Positions 1 to 9,339 of a DNA stretch of 64,000 nucleotides are shown in pieces. The translations under genes and the position numbers were made by a program. Source of the stretch: Platynereis dumerilii (lineage: Eukaryota > Annelida > Polychaeta > Phyllodocida > Nereididae); contig JAPTHN010000011.1 of assembly GCA_026936325.1 (NCBI GenBank), positions 21,802,501-21,866,500 of the forward strand, written 5' to 3'. The notes under the pieces are model-generated. The model saw only the letters and a list, made by a program, of their open reading frames with translations. It was not told the origin of the DNA and did not search any database. Numbering within the stretch: the first letter of the stretch is position 1; each line of letters opens with the position of its first letter.

Positions 1-364
1 GATCATCTCATCTTTATTCTCAACTTTATTAAATGTATTGTGCTGTCCTGTGTTGTCTTGTATGTTAAATGTTATGTGGTGTCGTGTGTAAGAGTGTAAT
101 TGCTGATGTCTGTCCTTTGTGTCGAATCGCCTAATAAATAGGCAATGTGTCCCAACGTTCAATCCGTGTTTGTCCATTCATTCCAGACATTCTTTACTTA
201 ATAAAGATTCATAGGACCAACATTCCAACTGATTAGAGACGTTTAAAGAGGCATAAGTTAGACACCTAAGTGGAAAATTTCATAGATTTAACTTCAAAAT
301 TGACTGAATTATACAAGTTTAAAATAATAGTATTTTTTCATATTTTTGGTAAATTGTCGTCCAC
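1..364. other. AT-rich non-genic stretch
   Basis: No credible gene, repeat or structured element was recognised here. The short open frames lack any family signature. Confidence 0.5.
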
Positions 365-753
365 AAAAAACACATCTTGGGTATTTAATACATACAATAT
401 GCCAATTTCAGTGTCAAAAGTACTGCCACAGAAACAAAAAAAAACAATTTTTTACATTTTTTCAATGATTGTGAGAAAAGTATTAATGTCATGGGGATTA
501 GACCTATGAAAGGCTCAACTGGGATAAAAGATACCATATTTACCCAAAAATGATGAATATGCATGCCATAGTTTTGGCTTGACACCCAATACACAAAAAA
601 ATATTTTTTCACATTTTTCAATAATTGTGAGAAAAGTATTCATCTCATGTGGATTAAACCCCTAAAAGGCACAACTAGGATAAAAGATATAATAATGTCC
701 CAAAAATAAGAAGTATACATTCCATAGTTTTGGCATTACTCCCAATACACAAG
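365..753. repeat. Diverged tandem repeat, period about 156 bp
   Basis: Two adjacent diverged copies are visible, plus a partial one at the left. The anchor GTGAGAAAAGTATT occurs at about 471 and again at about 627. Each copy goes on through a GGGATAAAAGAT-like stretch, a CATAGTTTTGGC-like stretch and CCCAATACACAA. Short minus-strand reading frames cross the copies but have no recognisable motifs. Confidence 0.7.
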
Positions 754-756
754 TGG

Positions 757-817
757 GACGCCCGTTATCCGGACGCCCGCCCGTCCGCCCGCCCGCCCGC
801 CCGCCCGCCGGACGGAC
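757..817. repeat. (CCCG)n low-complexity tract
   Basis: A GC-rich run of CCCG/CCGC units with GGAC interruptions stands alone in AT-rich surroundings. The nearby minus-strand frame rich in Gly and Arg is a by-product of this tract. Confidence 0.9.
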
Positions 818-840
818 AAATTTTCCCAAAGTAACTACAA

Positions 841-873
841 TACCCGTCGGCAATGTATACATTGCCGAGGGTA
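841..873. repeat. Near-perfect palindrome
   Basis: The core CGGCAATGTATACATTGCCG (848-867) is a perfect 20-bp palindrome. TACCC on the left and GGGTA on the right extend it with a one-base asymmetry. It could be the fused ends of a small inverted-repeat element or a cruciform-prone site. Function unknown. Confidence 0.8.
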
Positions 874-874
874 A

Positions 875-1005
875 AAAGACCTGAAACAGCACCTAGATGT
901 CAGCCGCGGGGACGGGAAGGAGCACAAGAAGTCCTGCGACATCTGTGGGAAGGACATGTTGAAGAGGAATATGAGAAGGCATATTGCCACAAAACACCAA
1001 GATAG
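875..1005 (+). pseudogene. C2H2 zinc-finger exon fragment
   Basis: The plus strand encodes a classical finger: Cys-x2-Cys (CDIC), then a basic stretch, then His-x4-His (HIATKH). The preceding residues are rich in Lys and Asp. The open frame reaches GATAG|GTGAGG at 1005/1006, which looks like a splice donor; read without splicing it stops there. C2H2 fingers usually bind DNA. I cannot connect this exon to others, so it may be a stranded exon of a host gene or of a transposon-borne gene. Confidence 0.55.
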
Positions 1006-1301
1006 GTGAGGCTGCTTTAATTACAGTTGCGCTTTCTTTGGATGCCTTTGCCCGGTCTTTTAAAGGTTCAATGGTGACTTGGGCATCAGCTATCTGATGG
1101 ATGCCTGTCAATTTCTCTTGTTGCTCAGAGGTCGCACATTTAAGGAGGAATGTGCCATTTGATTGGCGCCTGATACTATCTGTTACTGCCTTGTCAGAAA
1201 GGTCTGCAATGGTTTCATAGAGAGTAACAGATGATCGGTCTTCCAGTGATTTTTTGATTAACTTTTATAACCAGCAAATTTCAGAGTTGGACAGTTGGTG
1301 A

Positions 1302-1357
1302 GTCAATCAAGTCATCTGAGGATGTATTTGTCAATCAAGTCATCTGAGGATGTATTT
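1302..1357. repeat. 28-bp direct tandem duplication
   Basis: A 28-bp unit beginning GTCAATCAAGTCATCTGAGG appears twice back to back, the first starting at 1302 and the second at 1330, with no difference seen. The rest of 1,010-1,540 holds nothing I recognise. Confidence 0.85.
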
Positions 1358-1549
1358 GTCCAATGTCCATTGAAATCTTGGTATTCCAGTCGCAAAATTT
1401 TCAATCTAAGCCTGATTAACCACTGAGAGATACATTACCTTGATCACCCTTCTTAAAATGTGATGTTCGACTTAAGCACTTTTGATATTACCCTCCAAGG
1501 TAAGGGACACACCGTGCAAGTCACATGTTAGTGGCTAAGGACCTACAGG

Positions 1550-2070
1550 GGAGTGATTGCTGGCAACCTCGCAGCTTGGCACTATGTGGACAATTTCCTG
1601 CAGCCAGATCTTGCATCGTTCATGCAGTTCAATCCAGAGGCAACCATCTTCCAGCAAGATAATGCAAGGCCTCATACTGCATGGCTTACACAGAACTTCC
1701 TGGGCAGCAAGGGAATGAGGTCTTGCAGTGGATGCCCTACTCCCCAGACCTCAATCCAATTGAGATTCTTTGGGATGACCTCGGATGGATGGATGATTCG
1801 GGCTTTACGTCCTGTATTTTTGCACTCGGTAGGCTAATTAGGACAGAAGGAGGACACGGCAATGAGGTGAAGGATGATTGAAACAGCCGTCCAACATAAG
1901 CCCAGTTGACCCGGCAAGAGCTGGATTCAACCCGGGATCCAGCGATTGGCAACCCAGCTAGCTACCGCTAGACCAATCCTCCCCCCGGGATAACCTCGGC
2001 AAGAGAATTGCTTCAAGGAGGCCAACCACAAGACAGATGTTCATTCAAGCCTTGCAGGAGGAGACTCCTT
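1550..2070 (+). mobile_element. Tc1/mariner-type transposase fragment, interrupted by a SINE
   Basis: Plus-strand translation gives the catalytic-core signatures of a Tc1/mariner DDE transposase: QQDNARPHTA (second Asp) at about 1,651-1,680, then SPDLNPIE (third acidic residue) and WDDLG up to 1784. The frame changes by one between TQNFL and QWMPYSPDLNPIE, near 1,695-1,710. After the SINE at 1785-1986 the coding sequence resumes with a KRIASRRPTTRQMF-like stretch to about 2,040, typical of the transposase C-terminus. The N-terminal helix-turn-helix part and both terminal inverted repeats are not seen. This is a dead, 5'-truncated copy of a cut-and-paste element. Confidence 0.85.
1785..1986 (-). 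mobile_element. tRNA-derived SINE, full-length copy 1
   Basis: On the minus strand the element starts with a tRNA-like head (box A-like TGGTCTAG at about 1,970, a degraded box B-like GGGTTGAATCC) and ends in an ATCC-type tail at 1785. It sits inside the Tc1/mariner transposase between near-identical direct repeats, GATGACCTCGG (1774-1784) and GATAACCTCGG (1989-1999). The insertion therefore came after the transposon. Confidence 0.85.
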
Positions 2071-2280
2071 GTCGTCTGATCTTGTTTGTTGCTGCTTCAA
2101 TTTTTGTAAAAAGGTGATCTTTTCTGTGTTTAAAATTTTCACTAAAGGCAGTAGCAAAAAAGCTTAAAAGGGTTCAAAAATTGCTAGTTCATATTTTTCT
2201 GATGAAAAGTCACCAAAGAAAAAAGTGAGAAAGGAAACAAAAAAAGCGTGAGAAGCAAGAAAACTCTCAGGCTTAACTGG

Positions 2281-2361
2281 AAGGATGGATTGATGATTGG
2301 GACTTCACGTCCTGTATAAATTTATGCACTTGGTAGGCTAATTAGGACCAGGGGAGGACAA
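2281..2361 (-). mobile_element. SINE fragment, 3' part only
   Basis: About 80 bp matching the tail-proximal half of the SINE (GTCCTGTA, TATGCACTTGGTAGGCTAATTAGGAC). The tRNA-like head is absent, so this copy is truncated at its 5' end. Confidence 0.75.
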
Positions 2362-2615
2362 TCATATTTTCCACTTTCACATTGAAAAATGAAATATTTG
2401 ATTTTGACCCAAAATCCTATTTTCTGTTATTTTTAAATGTTCATTTATTTTTTAAATGTTCAAAATCAAGCAACATACCATTTATACAATTTTCAAGTTA
2501 ATATTAAAAAAAGAAATATCGGATTTTGACTCATTTTTCAAATATTGAGTAAGGAAATTGGATTTAGGTCAAGAAAAAGGAGTTTAAATTAAATGAGGCT
2601 TGAAGGATTGCCCCC

Positions 2616-3600
2616 TGATGTGTCCAGTTATGTCGATTTAGACAACAAACTAAACAAGATTGTTGAGAGCTCAGCCACAAAGGGCATGTCTACATATTTC
2701 TTGTGACTAGAATTGAACATAATTTAACACACAAGAAGGAGCCAAGTACCATTGAGGTGCACCATAAAGAGGACACCCAGGACAGTGATGATGAAGTCAT
2801 CTTTAAGGATTATTAAGCTTTTTAAAGTTTTTATTGTTTTCGACTATTATTTAAGATACAAGTAAAGGCCAATTGCTTGGGCCATTCTTTTTATGACATT
2901 ATCAGTCAACCGGTGATGTCATAACCTTTGAATCGTGTAAAAACAGCATCAGCCGATTAGGGTGGCATTCTTATTCAGAGGAGCATTAGCCGTTGAGGCT
3001 TAAGGTGAAATTGAAAATTGAATTAATAGTATATACCCTGATTCTCCACACACGCAAAGACGTCAAAACTCTGAAGGAACTCCTACTCATCCCTGGCTAT
3101 TCAGTCTCGACCACTTGCATCATGATCATTGACTCCCAATTCATAATTGTGACAGGAGTAACATAAAAAATGCTCATCCATCTTTGCACAAAAAACTTGC
3201 AATCAACTTCAGGTAAATTTGTGGCAAACAAGACAAACCAACCATTTTCACATAGAGCACTGGACCAGCTGCATGAACAGCAAAATGCCTTAGTGAAGGT
3301 TATACAGGTGCTATCAGCCAGACTGAGCAGGCACAGGCCTTGCACACCAGTGTAAGGGAGTTTGAAGACCTGGATCAAAGACCAGCCTTGAACAAACACT
3401 GCAAACAATGTGAGAAACCAAAACCCATTTAAAGTCTGTATATTTGAGTTTCGGGTTTTACAACTCATCAGCACCTGGTTATTGGCCTACATAGAGACAC
3501 ATGAGCAGCAAAATGCCTTAGCAAAAGATGATGTTGGTTTGAAGATCTGGATGAGAGACCACCCTTAAACAAACACTGCAAACAATGTGAGCAGCAAAGG
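2616..3600 (+). pseudogene. Decayed intron-containing copy of an unnamed multi-copy gene
   Basis: Four segments recur elsewhere in the window in related order: the end of a 'VLD-K-NKIVESSATK' exon (2,620-2,690), a shared intron-like block (2,869-3,040), a 'KDVKTLKELL' exon (from about 3,055) and a 'PFSH-ALDQ-HEQQNALVK' exon (3,235-3,416). A further partial repeat of the last exon lies at 3,500-3,600. From memory, the ALDQ-HEQ-NA-VKGDG-GLTE pattern marks a family of uncharacterised invertebrate proteins with many copies per genome, probably transposon-borne. I cannot name it. The copy is degraded and not a working gene. Confidence 0.6.
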
Positions 3601-3699
3601 TCAATTCCAAGTGTCTGGAGTTTGAGTTTTACGCCTCATTGGCATGTAGTTTGGCTATAACGAGGCATGATTGGTTATTCAAGGCTCAATATGGCAGAT

Positions 3700-4060
3700 T
3701 AATTAAGATTCAAGATGTTTTCTTTTTTTCAGTATGGATTGTATGAATTTAATATACTTCTGTTTAGTCTCACCAATACTCTTGGTACCTTTGAACGAAC
3801 TACGAGACTGTTCTAAAAGGATGTCAGTGGAAAACATGCATCTACCTGGATGATGTAATAGTCTGTGGCAGAAATAACGAAGAGAAACTGCAGCGGTAAA
3901 CAGAGGTCCAACAGAAACTGGGAAACTGGGAAATGCTTGGTTGAAGTTGAAACCAAGCAAATGCCATTTTAAAAAAAATCTGTTATTGTGTCACATGGTC
4001 TCAGAAAGGACTGCCTACTGATCTGCCCAAAGTGGAGAAGTTGAAAATCTCAAACAGCAA
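3700..4060 (+). mobile_element. Ty3/Gypsy LTR retrotransposon fossil, reverse transcriptase fragment
   Basis: A short plus-strand stretch resembles the central reverse transcriptase domain of Ty3/Gypsy elements, including the catalytic YLDD-type motif region. No LTRs, gag, protease or integrase are visible nearby. It is a broken remnant, embedded between copies of the unnamed multi-copy gene. A related shorter fragment lies near 13,650. Confidence 0.7.
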
Positions 4061-4094
4061 AAACTTGCCCATTCTGCAAAATGCAGGAGGTGAT

Positions 4095-5080
4095 ACGCAA
4101 ACCTCAACCCCCTCCCCAAGTACTGCTGCGATAATGGTATTAATCCTGGCAGCAGCTGCCTACCAAAGGAAATGGTTGACCAATCGGACGAACAGGCCAT
4201 TGCAGAGGTAATGCACTAAAGATATTAGGCCTATAAGGTCAACATATAATAGGTGTATCTTGCAGGGGGTACGAGGGTTTGTCAACCCCCTGGGATCAGG
4301 GCAAATGACAAATCAGGGCAATTCCTGACCAATATCAGGATTCACTGCCCTGAACAACATGAAAAAAGGTCAGTTTTCTCATTGTATTTCAACATCATTA
4401 TTATTTCAGGAAGGTTCAAATCATTTCAATTGTTTGACAGACGTTTACTTGAAGCGAACATCTTCTTCATATCTCTGTTGGATTCCGATTGCAGTGTCAC
4501 GAGCGTGCAAGGACTCATAGCCACGGAGGCCAATGATGGGTCCAGCTATGTCGTTTTAGACAGAAAACTAAATGAGATTGTCTAATGGATGGATGGATGG
4601 ATGATTTGGGCTTCACATCCTGTATTTGTGCACTTGCTAGGCTAATTAGGACTGGGGGAGGACACCGCAATGACACGAAGGATTGAAGCAGCCGTCAAAC
4701 ATAGGCGCGGGTGACGGGCAAGAGCTGGATTCGAACCATGACCCAGCGATTGGCAGCCGACACGCTATTACTAGACCAACCCTCCCCCTAAATGAGATTG
4801 TTGACAGCACGGCCACCAAGTGTATGTCTACATATTCCTTGTGACTAGAAACATGTAATGGCCAATTGATATATGCACAACAATATGCAAAAGGTTGAGA
4901 CCTTCCAAGCCCTTCTACCGATCACATCCACCTTGGAAAATTAATGTTCGAAAAACGGAAATTACGAAATCGCTGTTAGTTGTTCGTTATAATTATAGAA
5001 ATGTGTAGCTTTTTTAAATGCTGTTAGAAGCTGTAATATGTGGTTTACCATAACGCGGACAAAACCAACTTGTCAGGGGA
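4095..5080 (+). pseudogene. Second decayed copy of the unnamed gene, 3' exons, carrying a SINE
   Basis: The stretch 4,095-4,208 matches 12,490-12,603, where the clearer copy encodes a Cys-rich segment (CKYC, HCSSC) ending at a GTAATG donor-like site. It is followed by an intron-like block at 4,260-4,405 and a second exon at 4,412-4,586 (SLLDSDCSVTSVQ-like, then YVVLD-KLNEIV). A SINE interrupts that exon. The downstream non-coding part (4,857-5,080) matches 13,385-13,620, but about 130 bp present there is missing here. Confidence 0.6.
4582..4787 (-). mobile_element. tRNA-derived SINE, full-length copy 2
   Basis: Same minus-strand SINE: tRNA-like head ending at about 4787 and a (ATCC)n tail at 4582. 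It is flanked by an exact 14-bp duplication, CTAAATGAGATTGT, at 4568-4581 and 4788-4801. The same insertion at the same site is present in the paralogous copy near 12,970. Confidence 0.93.
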
Positions 5081-5339
5081 TAGGGACTTAAGGGAAAAGG
5101 GACATATTATTGTATAAAATTGTATTGACTTATTGCATTGTATTTTAAATAATGCTGGCTTATGGCAATGTCAACTCTTTGTGAGGAATTTGTAGCAAGC
5201 AGTCTGTGTAAACTAGTGTTTCCAATGAGATGCAGGTATTTTTTGTGTAAAAGTTAACCACCTCCCTGTCAATTAGTATTAATTTTGAATAAACTCACCA
5301 GTGTTTCAGCTTATGTTGAAATGGCAACTTGAAACATGT

Positions 5340-5890
5340 GCTTTGAGTTAAATTGGAAATATCCTACTTAATATTACAACAACAATCAGGTCAGAGGTCA
5401 TCCCAGGTCACCTTTTCAAAGTGCCTGCATGCCACCTCTGGCACTTCTTTCCCCACCTCTCATACACATGTCTTCCTACTTTCTCCATACCTTACATATC
5501 CATCACCTTCCAGCCACCATCCACCTCCACATATCCCCTCCATTCAACCCCTCCACAACATAACAGGTACTTTCACTTTCCACCACCATTATGCAATGCA
5601 CCATTCACTTATTTCTCCAGGGGGAGCCAGCGGTCATTGTAGTGTCTCTCCTTCCCACCAGATGTAGCTGTGGCATACATCTCAACTGATCTCCCACCTA
5701 CTGGGCTGTCTCTATGCCATTCATGCTCACAATTACAAATCTCTTATGCAATTCCTGTTACACGTCATGCCACACACTCTGCATTTCAATTTCCTTTATT
5801 CACATCATTTCTATCCAATACTGAATTGCTTTCACTCTCTCAACTCAACTTCTTTTTATTTACACCTTCAAAAACACAACCACCTACACT
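5340..5890. repeat. C-rich, G-poor low-complexity region
   Basis: The plus strand is dominated by C, T and A with very little G (for example CACCTCCACATATCCCCTCC). Open frames rich in Pro, Ser, His and Thr follow from this composition. No domain or splice structure supports a gene. Confidence 0.7.
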
Positions 5891-5920
5891 GGGTACAGGG
5901 GAGTATCTACAAATAGTCTG

Positions 5921-5985
5921 GGGGGGGGGCCTTTCATTTCGGCCCTGAAGGGGGGGGGCCGGCCTGCTCCAATGCCCCCCCCCTT
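5921..5985. repeat. Clustered G-runs and a C-run
   Basis: Two runs of nine or more G (about 5,922 and 5,950) and a run of C (about 5,976) lie within 65 bp. These can form G-rich secondary structure and are prone to length error in assemblies. A similar G-run occurs at about 18,766. Confidence 0.8.
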
Positions 5986-5999
5986 AAATATGCCGCTAA

Positions 6000-6762
6000 T
6001 GGGTATTTTCTAGTAGGAAATACTTTGGATAACAGACACCGGCGTATCAAGAGCCAAGTTGCTAACTGGATCACAGTGGAAATATTATGATTTTGAAGGA
6101 GCATTATAACTGCTCATTGGATCCCTGTTGGATGAATAAAATGAGACAATGAAATCTCAGTGAATCTCATCAAACTGGAAAGCATACCTGAGGAAATATG
6201 AATTGTTGGACACGCCTAAGTGAGGGACCACAACTCTATGGAAGTGGAATCAGGTTAGCTCAGCCTCTTTATCATAATAACATCTTTTTGGGACCGAAAA
6301 ATTGCTTGGGCCCTTAAGGACCTGATAACTTGTCATATTTTAAGGGGATAATTAATGTCCCCTGTCGTTTTCTAAGGGAATATTTTTTGTGTCCCTGTCG
6401 CAGTGTCGTTTTTTAATAAGGCCTGTGTCGCTGTGTGATTCTGTCGATTTTTTACCCATACACACCCACCCTAGAATACGAACGTCAATTCAATACAACA
6501 CATAAAATGTTCTTAGGCTGCTCTAAGAGAGCCCAACTGTCATTGAAATCCTGAAGAATCTTGTGGGCAAACTTATATATATAAATAGGCAAATTGTGTC
6601 AAAGCCTGGAATAGTGGCTGAGTGTGGCTGTGTAGCTGTATGGGAGTATAGCCAGACCACTCTTGGGTTTTAGTGGACTGACCCACCACCCTGAGTGGGT
6701 TTTATTATATTACATATAAGATGTGGGGTTGCAGGTGAAATTCATGAGTAGAAAATTAAACT
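6000..6762. other. Non-genic stretch, nothing recognised
   Basis: No family signature, repeat or structured element was identified here. Confidence 0.4.
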
Positions 6763-6766
6763 ATGA

Positions 6767-6966
6767 TGGATGGATAATTGGGGCTTTACGTCCTGTATTT
6801 ATGCACTTGGTAGGCTAATTAGGACAGGGGAGGACACGGCAATGAAGCGAAGGATGATTGAAACAGCAGTCCAACATAGGCCCAGGTGACCCGGCAAGAG
6901 CTGGATTCGAACCCTGGACCCAGCGATTGGCAGCCCAGCACGCTATCACTAGACCAACCCTCCCTC
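6767..6966 (-). mobile_element. tRNA-derived SINE, best-preserved copy
   Basis: This 200-bp copy has an exact 14-bp target-site duplication, AAATTAAACTATGA (6753-6766 and 6967-6980). On the minus strand it starts GGGAGGGTTGGTCTAGTGAT (box A-like), has an anticodon-loop-like CTGCCAA, a perfect box B GGTTCGAATCC about 50 nt on, a roughly 120-bp unrelated body and an ATCC tail. This is a Pol III-promoted SINE, probably mobilised by a LINE. Confidence 0.95.
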
Positions 6967-7019
6967 AAATTAAACTATGAATGAAAGATGGTCAAGGAAA
7001 AATAATAATGTAAAAATAA

Positions 7020-7115
7020 TTTAGTTAGTTAGATGGATAGATGGATGGAAAGATAGGTGGAAAGATAGATAGATAGATAGATAGATAAGATAGATAGATT
7101 GATCAAGAAAGATAG
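7020..7115. repeat. GATA/GATG microsatellite
   Basis: An imperfect tract of TAGT, GATG and GATA units includes a clean (GATA)n core at about 7,063-7,085. The following 7,120-7,440 holds nothing I recognise. Confidence 0.9.
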
Positions 7116-7439
7116 ACAGATAAAATCCAGTATTTAATTTTTCAATGTGGAAATGAAAAATTGGATTTTGGGCAAAAAAAAACTAACATTGTGTTAAAAC
7201 ACTTAACACGGGTTATCCTAAAGTTGTCGACTCCTATAATTTATCTTCCAACTGGGTTAGTGGCAAAAAATGTTGTATTGTTGTAACATGAGTTCAGTTA
7301 ATTAAATTTAGTTAACTAAATCATGTTCAGCATTGACACAATATCAGTAAAATGACTTAAACACTTTAGTATAACCCATGTCAAGCGTTGATACAGTTTG
7401 GCATTGGTGGATTATTTGTAGTTTTGGCATTCCATCATG

Positions 7440-7672
7440 ACTTTAGAGGAGCATCACGACCTCATTGTGCACCTCATGGCACAAAGTAAGACGTATAATG
7501 ATATTTCCGGTTCCTTGAGAAACCATAGGTTTATTTTGCGGGGGGTATGGTCACCCCCCTGGCATCAGGGCAAATGACAAATCAGGGCAAATCCTGACCA
7601 ATATCAGGATACACTGCCCTGTACAACATGAAAAAAGTTCAGTTTTCTCATTTTATTCCATGACTGACCATG
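7440..7672 (+). pseudogene. Fragment of the unnamed multi-copy gene
   Basis: The segment at 7,445-7,530 reads EEHHDLIVHLMAQSK in the plus strand and matches 12,376-12,460. It is followed by the intron-like block with GGGCAAATGACAAATCAGGG, shared with 4,300 and 12,690. Similarity stops where the mariner-like element begins. Confidence 0.55.
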
Positions 7673-7674
7673 TA

Positions 7675-8955
7675 CAAGAGGTGTTCAACTTATTTTGACA
7701 AAAATGAAAACTGCCACTAAATTGAGAATTTTTGCTTCGTTGAGCCAAAATTGCTTTGAGTGATCCGTATGATGCTCATCTTGCATGTCATATCACCTAA
7801 ATGTCTCAGAAATATAGCATATAATTGCATTTTTTTGGAAGGTGTGATAAAACACCTTTTGAGGGGCGGTTTCACTGCCTAAAGCATACTGTCTTGTGTC
7901 ATGGAGGATGGTTGTGGTATTTATTCGAGCTACTGTTCATTGTGAACCTCTGCACAAAGAAACAATTTGATGTCACCCCCATAAGTCATCACCCCCATAA
8001 GGGGTTTCAAAATTTAATTCCAATAGCCATGGTTCATGGCCAAATCAGGGGTGATAAACAAATTGAGATTGGTGACTAAGCATATTCATACAAAGATGGC
8101 AAAGCATTCCAGTAACAATACAGGAGGTGGACACAAGTTTTTACTTGACTTCTGAAAGTGTAAGTTACAAAAATAAAGCCGAAAGTAACACAATTTTGAA
8201 AAATAGTCGCGGAAAACAAGGAAACATATCTTTGCTCCACCTTAAACTTTTAGACATAGGACCATAACAGGTTTACACTGAATAAAACTAAGCTTCATCT
8301 GCAAGACTACACCAATTAATAAGTGGTTTTCAGCATAAAAGAAATTTACATAGTGCTTTAAAGTTAGAAGATTGAAAAGTTGTGCAATCCAGTATGAAAA
8401 TTCATGCATAAATTGTCCGGTGATTAAACACAGAAAAAAGTCACACTTTCACCTCTGGAAATTCAAATAGGATGACATAATACCTGGTAAGTTTAAACCT
8501 AAAATCTGTTTCAGAAAGAACCTTCCTAAGGTATTTCCACAGAGAGAAAAGAGATAGTATTCATTAAAAGATTTTTCGGGGCCATGGTGCCTAAATAACA
8601 TTTAATATCTAAAAGAAAAAGCAAGTAATATTCCTGACCTTGGTGATTAGGTCACCAAAGACTATCTGATGATGTCTGGGAAGTTTTAGGAGAATTGGTA
8701 TAATTAGAAAAAATCTGCAAATACACTTCTAACCACTCTAACTGGCCAAAATATTGCTCTCAAAACTGATGAGAGGCCTGTCTCAGGAAAAGTTAAATAA
8801 AATGTGTTCAAACTGTTCCAAAATATTTCAAACACATGTCTTATATTGACAAGACCTATAGTTAACCCTTTCTGTCATCGGACAGGAAAAAAGTTGCATT
8901 TGGCAGTTTTTGTGTAGGGATGAACTTTTTGTCAAAATAAGTTGAACACCTCTTG
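7675..8955. mobile_element. Mariner-like transposon without transposase, 1,281 bp
   Basis: Perfect 30-bp terminal inverted repeats starting CAAGAGGTGTTCAACTTATT lie at 7675 and, inverted, at 8955. TA dinucleotides flank both ends (7673-7674, 8956-8957). The length and TA target fit Tc1/mariner elements. The inside lacks the DDE motifs; the longest open frame (7,825-8,079) shows no transposase similarity. The element is probably a non-autonomous derivative or a copy with a decayed interior. Perfect TIRs suggest moderate age at most. Confidence 0.85.
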
Positions 8956-9226
8956 TATTGTCCCGAATAACACTAAACATGCATGCCCAGGGAAATAACA
9001 ACGTCATTTGGGGGAAATACAAGTTATAATCCCTCCAATACGTTATTTCCCTCAGATGACTTTACCCCCAGAGCCCTCTGCTGTTAATTCACAAATTACA
9101 TGTTGGCTTAGAGTTCTTTAGCCTAAATGGGGAGAATGACACCAATATTACTACTGATATTTTGGCTTGTTATTAGAAAAAAGGTCATGGAACAAAAAAC
9201 ATTATTATATGGATTTAATATTTCGA

Positions 9227-9322
9227 ATTGACCGTCGTATTCTCCCTGCCAGCCATATTTTCCCTTGGGCCTGGCAGCCCTCGGGAAAAATATGGACTGG
9301 CAGGGAGAATACTCGAGTCAAT
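9227..9322. repeat. Strong 96-bp hairpin (miniature inverted-repeat element)
   Basis: Arms of about 28-30 bp, beginning GTATTCTCCCTGCCAG (9237) and mirrored at 9,283-9,312, differ by two single-base gaps. An outer ATTGAC/GTCAAT pair extends the stem after four unpaired bases, and the loop is 18 bp. Confidence 0.85.
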
Positions 9323-9339
9323 ACAAAACAAACCATGTA

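Noticed and set aside
5353-5948. Plus-strand Pro/Ser/His/Thr-rich frames as a mucin-like gene
   Set aside because: They arise from the C-rich, G-poor composition, overlap in several frames and have no signal peptide or splice support.
6900-6966. Functional tRNA gene on the minus strand
   Set aside because: Box A and box B are present, but the sequence continues into a repeated body with an ATCC tail and has target-site duplications, so it is a SINE head. The tRNA stems do not pair properly.
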